Origin: Arsenicibacter rosenii
GTDB taxonomy: Bacteria; Bacteroidota; Bacteroidia; Cytophagales; Spirosomataceae
Reading direction: 5' to 3'
Length of the DNA: 64,000 bases
Assembly (NCBI RefSeq): GCF_001870735.1
Contig: NZ_MORL01000027.1
Coordinates: 1 to 64,000 of the forward strand
Shown one piece after another: positions 1 through 8,800 of the stretch. The notes under the pieces are model-generated. The model saw only the letters and a program-made list of their open reading frames with translations. It was not told the DNA's origin and searched no databases. Position 1 is the first letter of the stretch; each line of letters starts with the position of its first letter. A program made the translations under genes and the position numbers.

Positions 1-2568
1 GGCCGTCAGGTTGGTGAGCGGCGCCAGTATACCGGTCGGACACAGACCCGACAGCGAAAGTGGCGCTCCTGCCAGGGCCGTCAGGGTGGTCGGCAGGTTT
101 GGCAGGGCAGGCAGCGGCAGGGCTGATACCGATACCGGCAAATTGATGAGCGGGGTACCGGCAATGCTGACACTTACTGTCAGCGACGTGGCCGTCGTGC
201 TCAATCCGCCGATGGATACGACGCCGTTCGATCCAAGAGCACCGACCGTTACACCGGCCGGGCCGGTGATAGACACGTTCACCAGCGGATCATTCAGCAG
301 GAAGTTAGTTGGCAGCAAGGTCAGCGACGTGGCCTGACCCACGCAGCCCAGCGTGCCCTGAACGATATTAAGAACCGGTGCCAGCACATTGATATTGGCT
401 ACCGTCGGCACGCTCAGACAGCCGTTGGGATCCAGACAGACAACGGTCAGCGATTGTGCACCGGCAATACCGGTATTAATCGGTAACCCAATCCCGCTAA
501 TGGCTGTTCCGGAGGTACCCGTCGAACTTGAATAGCTCAGAATTCCCGTCGGGCAACTGCCAACCAGAGTCAGCAGACCATTTTGGACTACCGTATTTGA
601 CGCCAGCAAGCCCGTAACCGGTGCCAGGCTAATGACCGTAACGGGAACCTGAATGGCAGGGACCGGTACGCCGGCAACTGAGGCTGTTACGGTTAAATTA
701 TAGGTACCGGCCGGCAGACCCGTCAGCGATAAAACAGAACCCGGCTGAGAGGTTGTAACCAGAAAGCCATTGGGTCCCGCAATGCTGATACTTAGCAGGG
801 GGTTAAGCAGGTTTGCAACAGTTCCTGTACCCAATAAGCTCAGATTAAGCGGTTGCCCCAGACAAACCGGCGCTGTTGGTAAGGCGTTTAGTGCATCGCC
901 AATCAGATTCAGCACATTGATATTCAGTAACTGAGATGGACCCGCACAGCCATTGGTCAGGTTTACGCAGAGCGCAGTCACTGTCTGAATGCCCGACGAA
1001 ACGGTATTAATCGGAATGATACCTGCTGCGGAGCTGCCGCTGAGGCCGGTCGAGGTGACATAATTAAGCACACTGCCAGCTTCGCAGACACCTGTAAGGC
1101 TCAGCAGAGAACCTACTGCAGCTGTTTGTGAAGCCAGACCGGTTGGTAGCGCCGGTAACGGAAGAATAGACACCGGAACCGGTAAGTTCAGCAGTTCTAC
1201 CGTGCCGACTAAAGGCAGGGATGCCGAAGCGACCAGCGTCAGGTTATAGTTGCCGGATGGTAAGCCACCGGCTCCGGTCGGGATACTGACCACCCCGGTG
1301 CCACCGACAACAACGCTGAAGTTGTTTGGTCCTTTCAGCACTACCATGGCCCCTACAGGCAGGTTAAGCGGTAGCAGGCCGGACAAAGTGAGTGTCTGAC
1401 CGGCACAAACCGGACCACTGGTACTGACGTTCGTCGTCGGCTGATTGACCGTGAGCGAGAATGTTGTCGATGTCGAAAGCCCTTGTGGATCCGACACGCG
1501 GACTGTAACCGGATAAACACCGGTTACAGATGGTGTGCCCGTAATCGCCCCCGAGGTTGTGTTGATGGCCAATCCTGTGGGTAAGCCAGTCGCTGAATAA
1601 GCCAGGGTCTGACCATCCGGTTCCGTAAACGCGCCGGATGTTGGTATGTTTACCGTGCTGCCAATCGCCACCGACTGACCTGGGATGGTTCCCGTAACGG
1701 TTGGCGGAGAATTAAGCGTGGTCGCCGATACAACCAGATCGTCAACCGATAGGCTGTGGTCAGTATCAATCAGATCCAGAAAGCCTTCCGGATCATCAGG
1801 ATCGGTCCAGCGAAGCAGAATATACCCTCCGGCCGGAATATTGACAGTGATCGTTGCCGTCCGGGTTGTACGATTACCGGCGGTATTTCCGTTTAGCGTA
1901 GTGGCTCCGCCAGTAAAGTTCGGGCTAACGAAATTTAGAGCAGAAACAGAAACAGGCGTGTAGGTGATCCCCCCCAGATTAAGGGCTTCACCAATACCGC
2001 CTGCCAACAGGAACGTCGAATTCAACAGAGAGCCCAGCAGACCAGACCCTACTGTTCCCAGAGGAACATACTCGAAAAAAAGCGTTTGCGCAGCCCCGTC
2101 CCCGTCCCGATACCATTGCTCTCCCGTGTAGGTTACGGTGAGCGATGTAATCGGCAGACCGGTGTTGTTCTGAATCATGGCACCATAACGGATCGGGACC
2201 AGACCAACTGCTGAGTTGAGCAGGTTGGCGTTTGAGCCCAGGGCCCGTTCGCTGGTCGTACCAAAGCTGTAGCCACCGGCAGTGGGTACAATAGCACTGA
2301 CAAGGTCCGGAGCGCCTGACGAAGCCAGAATCAGGGTTCGGTTACTGTAAATACCGTCTACATTACCAACCAATCCGGCCAGGTTTACGGTAATGCCGCT
2401 GTTTAAGGCATCAAAGTTTTGGGTAAAGCTGCTTGGAGTGCTTCCAAGAGGGACCTGAAGGCCTAAAACTTGTAGACCATTTTGAGCCAACACCTTACCT
2501 AAAGGCGCCAGCAGCACCAGACATAGCAATAACCATGACCTGATGTAAGGGAATAAACGTGTAACCAT
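1..2568 (-). CDS. Giant secreted Ig-like repeat surface protein (3' end beyond window)
   Basis: The frame is open from the ATG at 2568 down to base 1, so at least 856 residues are present and the C-terminus is missing. An N-terminal signal peptide (hydrophobic LLLCLVLLAPLG, then cleavage near VLAQNG) marks it for export. Residues about 30-285 match the N-terminal region of the neighbouring 2791-aa protein (shared NGLQVLG, GEQWY, SVDDLV/AIDDLV), followed by a putative-Ig repeat (AFTEPDGQ... GLPTGLAINTTSGAITGTPSVTG) and then repeated units of the form CxGQxLxLxLL...GPNGF...LPAGTYNLTVTA. Such proteins are normally cell-surface or extracellular adhesins in Bacteroidota; a T9SS tail would be expected in the missing part but cannot be seen. 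It is a tandem paralogue of the next gene. Function in adhesion is inference; the repeat architecture and secretion signal are direct. Confidence 0.85.
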   Translation of the reverse strand, partial: MVTRLFPYIRSWLLLCLVLLAPLGKVLAQNGLQVLGLQVPLGSTPSSFTQNFDALNSGITVNLAGLVGNVDGIYSNRTLILASSGAPDLVSAIVPTAGGYSFGTTSERALGSNANLLNSAVGLVPIRYGAMIQNNTGLPITSLTVTYTGEQWYRDGDGAAQTLFFEYVPLGTVGSGLLGSLLNSTFLLAGGIGEALNLGGITYTPVSVSALNFVSPNFTGGATTLNGNTAGNRTTRTATITVNIPAGGYILLRWTDPDDPEGFLDLIDTDHSLSVDDLVVSATTLNSPPTVTGTIPGQSVAIGSTVNIPTSGAFTEPDGQTLAYSATGLPTGLAINTTSGAITGTPSVTGVYPVTVRVSDPQGLSTSTTFSLTVNQPTTNVSTSGPVCAGQTLTLSGLLPLNLPVGAMVVLKGPNNFSVVVGGTGVVSIPTGAGGLPSGNYNLTLVASASLPLVGTVELLNLPVPVSILPLPALPTGLASQTAAVGSLLSLTGVCEAGSVLNYVTSTGLSGSSAAGIIPINTVSSGIQTVTALCVNLTNGCAGPSQLLNINVLNLIGDALNALPTAPVCLGQPLNLSLLGTGTVANLLNPLLSISIAGPNGFLVTTSQPGSVLSLTGLPAGTYNLTVTASVAGVPVPAIQVPVTVISLAPVTGLLASNTVVQNGLLTLVGSCPTGILSYSSSTGTSGTAISGIGLPINTGIAGAQSLTVVCLDPNGCLSVPTVANINVLAPVLNIVQGTLGCVGQATSLTLLPTNFLLNDPLVNVSITGPAGVTVGALGSNGVVSIGGLSTTATSLTVSVSIAGTPLINLPVSVSALPLPALPNLPTTLTALAGAPLSLSGLCPTGILAPLTNLTA

Positions 2569-2795
2569 AAACGATAAATTTAAAAGTTGGCTGGAGCTGT
2601 TAATTTTCCAATAAAAAAATTAACATGATTTAGCGCGGAATATTACTCAGGATTACGTAATTGTAGTATGTTTAGATTTATTAATTCTATGATTTTTTCC
2701 GTTTTTTTATTTTGAAGTAAAACAAGCTGACAAAAAAGTAAATATAGTTTAATTGTAATTGTCGTATAGTTTAATATGTTGCTGTAATTATTTGA
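2569..2795. other. AT-rich intergenic region upstream of the first surface-protein gene
   Basis: This stretch is strikingly AT-rich, with several poly-A/T runs, compared with the surrounding GC-rich repeat genes. It must hold the promoter of the minus-strand gene starting at 2568, but I cannot assign a clear -33/-7 pair. No ORF or RNA fold stands out, and the structured leader found upstream of the paralogue at 11240 is not repeated here. Confidence 0.5.
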
Positions 2796-2855
2796 CTATC
2801 ATAAAAAAAACCGGCCGGAGAGCAACTGCTCTCCGGCCGGTTTTTTTTATGATAG
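2796..2855 (-). terminator. Perfect 29-bp inverted repeat terminator
   Basis: Left arm 2796-2824 and right arm 2827-2855 are exactly complementary with a 2-nt spacer. The core is GC-rich (ccggccggagagc) and is flanked by runs of eight A and eight T, so it can work as an intrinsic terminator on either strand. It lies 9 nt past the stop codon of the 2791-aa gene and separates it from the downstream paralogue. Confidence 0.9.
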
Positions 2856-2864
2856 CAGTACAGG

Positions 2865-5800
2865 CTATTGCCGGATAACTTTCACCGTTTTTGCTTTCAC
2901 CGGTGTATTTACCTGCAACAGATATGCCCCTGCCGGGCGGCCGAGTTTTACCCGGACGCGCTGTACCGATTGGGCTTTTTCAACCCATTGCTCACCCTGG
3001 GCGGTGCCGTCCGGATTCGCTACCCGTAAGCGCAGCAGCTGACCTTCAGCACCCCGCACGTCAACATCAACCCACTCATCCAGCGTCGGGTTGCCGAGTA
3101 CCGTTACCTCAAGCGCTGTTGTTGCGTCGATAGCTTCACGGCCTGTGCGCAGGCTGCGGCAATACCCTCTTGCATCAAAGGCATATTGGGCAATCACGCC
3201 GTTTTGCTGAGCCCGGATGATAAAGGGTTCAACGTTTGGTTTATCATTCCGTACGTCCTGTGCTACCTCGGTATCCATCTGATCGAAACAATCTGTGGTT
3301 GGAACAGTAATACCGATTGCCGAATAAGTAATGGTACTGCCATTGCCACCCGCCGTATTAAACTTGATTACCCCTGTCTGGCAGTTATAATCAGGTTGCA
3401 GGAGTTGTAGCGGCTGCCCGATGGTATTGGCCGCACTGCCACAGGTATTGTTTGGCAAAACCGTCAGCAGGAAGCTGGTGCTTGCGGTTCCTCCCTGTGG
3501 GTCGGTAGCCGTTACCGTAATCGGATAGTTTCCGTTCAGGAGCGGGAAGCCACTGATGACGTTGCCGTTAACCTCTAACCGGCGTGGTGCGCCTGAGAGG
3601 GTATAGGTCAGCGGCTGGCCTTCCGGATCGGTAAAGATATTGCCCGGAATCGTGTAGGTAAAGAAAATACCTACCGTAGCCGTCTGCGAAGGAATTGTTC
3701 CGGTAACAACCGGTGCCTGATTCCCGCTGCTTGCCGGATTAACCGTGAAGGTGATGGTTGCCTGACCGGTACTACCCTGTGGATCCTGCGCAAAAATGTA
3801 AACAGGGGTGTAAACACCTTGCTGTGTCGGTGTACCGGTAATCACACGGCCAACCAGGGCAATACCGGCCGGTAAGCCGGCGGCACCAAACGTAACGGAC
3901 TGCCCTTCGGGATCGGTAAAGACACCTGCCGGCAGCGTATAGCTAAACGGTACGCCAACGGTTCCGGTCAGATTCGGCAACCCGCCATTATAAACCGGTG
4001 GCTGATTGGCCTGCCCCGAGCAGAACGTCCGGAAGTTAAACACGTAGGTTACAGCCGAGGCCGGATCGCCGGTATACCGTGCCATGACCGTAATGGTTGA
4101 CTGATTCTGGTCATTGCGCAGTTCACTTTCGATACGGGCGTTCGGATTGGTGCTATACCCGCGTACCCCGATGGCCATGTACTCAACCGGCCGGTTCGGA
4201 TCGCCGCCTGTACGGCCAAAGACAATATCACCGGTCTGGCAGTTGTAACTCAGGACAGTGGCTGTCAGCGGGCCACCGACAACCGGTGCCGGGTTAATCG
4301 TAATGGTAAATGTACCGGTTTGTGAAGCCCCCTGCGGATCCATGGCCATAATGGTTACCCCATATGCGCCCTGTAGTCCTGGCGTACCGCTGATGGTCTG
4401 TCCGGAAAGCGACAGACCCGCTGGTAAACCCGTGGCCGTATAGGTCAGCGCCTGCCCTTCGGGATCGGTAAAGGCATTAGCCGGGAAAGTATACGTAAAC
4501 GGCACCCCAACGGTTCCGGTCTGATTGGCCAGCGTACCATTGTATACCGGTGGCTGGTTGCCCTGACCGGAACAGAAGGTACGGAAATTAAAGGCATAAT
4601 TTGCGCTTGCACTGCCTTCTCCTACATACCGGATAAATACCGTGATCGCTGACTGGTTCGGATCAGACCGCAGTTCGGATTCGATGCGTCCGGATGGTGA
4701 GGTACTCCAGCCTTTTACCCCGATCGCCAGATACTCAACCGGCCGGTTCGGATCCCCGCCCGTGCGTCCGAAGACAATATCTCCGGTTGCACAGTTGTAA
4801 CTGATCACGGTTACACCCAACGGTGTGGTGACGACAAATGCCGGATTTACAATCAGCGTAAAGGCAGTCGCGGCCGATGCATTCTGAGGGTCAGTAGCTG
4901 TAATCGTGATCGGGAAGTTACCCGTCACGGATGGTACCCCTGAAATAACACCGGTAGCCGGGTTGATATTCAACCCTGCCGGCAGGCCAATGGCCGTGTA
5001 CATCAGCGGATCAACATCAAAGAAGGCTCCTGCTGTGGTCGTGCTGAAGGCGGCGTTAACCGTGGCAAACTGCGGAGACGTCAGATTGCCGACTACCTGC
5101 GGTGCCAGATTGCTGACGGCTTGCGGAACTACGTTCAGCACGAAGCTTGACGATACCGATGCTCCCTGCGGATCGCGGGCTGTCACCGTAACGGCATAGA
5201 CCCCGGAAACCGATGTGCTGCCACTGATGATTCCGTTGGTGCTGTTGATCGTGATGCCCGTTGGCAGCCCCGTTGCCGAGTAGCTCAGCGGCCCGCCGTC
5301 CGGATCATTGAACGCATAGGCGGTTGGCGTTACAAACGCTGTGTTAACCGTTGCCGTTTGCGGGGAAGCCAGACCGCCGCCAACCAGTACCGGTGTCTGA
5401 TTGGAAGGAGTTACGTTCAGAATAAAGCCAGCTGACACGTTAGCTCCCTGCGGATCCGTAGCCGTCACAATGATCGGGAAACTGCCCGATTGTGTCGGCG
5501 ATCCGGAGATCACACCCGTTGTCGGATTGATGCTCAGACCCGTTGGTAAGCCGGTTGCCGTGAAGCTCAGCGGTCCGCCGTCCGGATCGGTAAACGCGCC
5601 GGCGGTTGTTGTACTAAACGCTACCCCAACCGTGGCCGATTGCGGATTGGCCAGTGGCGTACCGCTCAGCACAGGCGACTGGTTGGTGGCTGCCTGTGGC
5701 GAGACATTCAGGGTGAAGACAGACGATACGCCGGCTCCCTGCGGATCACGGGCGGTGACGGTCACGAGGAAGGTGCCGGTTACCGATGCCGCTCCGCTGA

Positions 5801-8800
5801 TTATGCCGCTTGACGGGTTGATCGCCAGACCGGTTGGCAGGCCTGTTGCCGAATAACTCAGCGGTCCGCCGTCCGGATCACTAAAGGCATAAGCCGTTGG
5901 CGTAACAAAGCCAACGTTAACGGTCGCGGTCTGTGGTGATATAATACCACCGTTCGCCAGCACAGGCGGCTGATTCGCCGGAGCAATGTTGAGCGTAAAG
6001 CCGGTTGACGCCATCCCCCCCTGAGGATCCATTGCCGTTACCACGATCGGGAAGCTGCCCGATTGTGTCGGCGATCCGGAGATCACACCCGTTGTCGGAT
6101 TGATACTCAGACCCGTTGGTAAGCCGGTTGCCGTGAAGCTCAGCGGTCCGCCATCCGGATCGGTAAAGGCCCCGGCTGTTGTCGTACTGAACGCGACGCC
6201 GACCGTACCCGATTGCGGATTAGCCAGTGGCGTACCGCTTAACACCGGCGCCTGGTTGGTGGCTGCCTGTGGCGAGACATTCAGGATAAAGACAGAGGAA
6301 ACGCTTGCACTTGCCGGATCCGTTGCCGTCACAGTAACCGCAAATACCCCGCTTACCGACGGTACACCCGAAATAATGCCGTTGGTTGAGTTGATGCCCA
6401 GACCCGCCGGTAAGCCGGTTGCGGTAAAACTCAGCGGGCCGCCATCCGGATCGTTGAACGCATAAGCCGTTGGGGTGACAAACGCCTGTGCAACGGTGGC
6501 TGATTGCGGTGAATTAATGCCGCCGCCGACCAATACCGGTGCCTGATTAGACGGTGCAATATTGAGCGTAAAGCCGGTCGATGCGGCCCCTCCCTGCGGA
6601 TCAGAGGCAATTACCACTACCGGGAAGCTGCCCGACTGCGTTGGTGTACCCGAAATGACGCCGGTGGCCGGGTTAATGCTGACGCCGTTTGGCAGGCCTG
6701 TTGCCGTAAAGCTCAGTGGTCCGCCGTCCGGATCGGTAAAGGCCCCGGCGGTTGTCGTACTGAACGCGACGCCGACGGTACCCGATTGCGGATTGGCCAG
6801 TGGCGTACCGGTTAATACCGGTGCCTGGTTTGGCGTCGTTTGTGGCGCTACCACCAGTGTGAAGCTCGCCGAGGCATTAGCGCCCTGCGGATCACTGGCG
6901 GTTACCGTGATCGGGAAGGTACCGCTTACCGAAGGTGCACCGGAAATGATCCCGTTCGTATTGCCGATGCTCAGGCCGGTTGGCAGCCCCGTTGCCGAGT
7001 AGCTCAGCGGTCCGCCGTCGGGATCGGTAAATACCCCCGACGTGTTTGTCAGGAATGTGGTATTAACGGTCGCAAACTGAGGCGAAGTCAGGGTCCCGTT
7101 GACCACCGGCGGCTGGTTGGCCGGTGTGACCACCAGCGTAAAGCCTGTAGACACTGAGCTGCCCTGCGGATCAGTGGCCGACACAATAATCGGGAAACTG
7201 CCCGACTGCGTTGGTGTACCCGAAATGACCCCGGTGGCCGGATTGATGCCGACACCGGTTGGCAGTCCTGTTGCCGAGTAGCTCAACGGTCCGCCATCCG
7301 GATCGGTAAAGGCCCCCGCTGTGGTTGTACTGAAGGCTACGCCAACCGTGGCCGATTGCGGTGAAACAAGCGTGGTGCTGGTTAGCTGAGGCGCCTGGTT
7401 CGGCACCGTCTGCGGCACCACATTCAGCGTAAAGAAAGACGTCGCACTGGCTCCCTGCGGATCGCGGGCGGTGACTGCAACGATAAAGGTACCGGTTACC
7501 GACGGAACGCCGGAGATGATCCCATTCGTAGAGTTAATGGCCAGGCCGGTTGGTAAGCCGGTTGCCGAGTAGCTCAGCGGGCCGCCATCCGGATCATTAA
7601 ACGCGTAGGCTGTCGGGGTGCTGAACGGCGTGTTGACCGTGGCTGTCTGCGGGCTGGCAATACCACTGCCAACAATGGCCGGTGACTGGTTGGCCGGTGA
7701 AATGACAAGAACGAAATCATCGGATACCAAACCACCCCGACCATCATCGGCCGTTACCAGTACTGTAAACGTACCGGCTTGTGTCGGCGTGCCGGAGATG
7801 ATCCCGGCGGCTGAGGTTGTCAGTCCTGCCGGTAAGCCGGTGCTTGTAAAGGTCAACGGATTCCCGTCCGGATCAGAGAACGCCGGGGTCACATCTGTAC
7901 TGAATCCGATACCGACTGTTCCGGACTGCGGCGACGGAATACCCGTCCCGACGATTACCGGCGGCCGGTTCGGTGCCGGTGAAACAATAATGGTCAGATC
8001 ATCGGATACCGAACCACTCTGGCTGTCGGCTGCGGTTACCGTAAACGCATAGGTTCCGCTGGTTGACGGTGTGCCGGAGATCACCCCACCCGTCGGTGAA
8101 ATGGACAGACCCGGAGGCAGAGTACCGGTTACCGTAAAGATCAGCGCGCCGCCTTCCGGATCAGCGAAATAAGGCGCAAGGCTGAATGCGAACGGTACTG
8201 TAACGGTCGCCGATTGTGGTGTCGGAATACCACCACCTACCAGAACCGGTGGCTGATTGGGGGCCGGAGAGATAATCAGCACCAGGTCATCGGATACCGA
8301 GCCGCCCTGGCCATCATTGGCCGTAACGATCACCGTAGTTGTACCGGCCACCGTTGGCGTGCCGGAGATCGTACCGGCTGGTGAAATGCTTAATCCGGCA
8401 GGTAACGGGGTGCTGCTGAATGTGAGTGTATTGCCATCAGGGTCATTAAAGGCCGCTGCCACATTCGAACTGAAGCCGGTGCCGACCGTACCTGATTGCG
8501 GCGACGGAATACCGCTCCCTATTAAAACCGGTGACTGATTGGTTGGCGAGGCAATGATGACACTGATGACGGTAGCCTGACTGACGCAGCCCCCGTTAAC
8601 ACAGACAGCTGTGTAGGAGACAGTACCGGCCGTTGTGGTTGGTACGTTGATCGGGCTGCTGGTTCCGCTCAGCCCGTTTGATCCCACATAGCTTAAAGAG
8701 CCGCCACCTGAACAGCTGGCCGTAAAGACAACCGGATTATTAGTGCCTTGCGTGACAGAGACGGATGTTTGTCCGGCCGGATACGTCTGGCCAACGGTCG

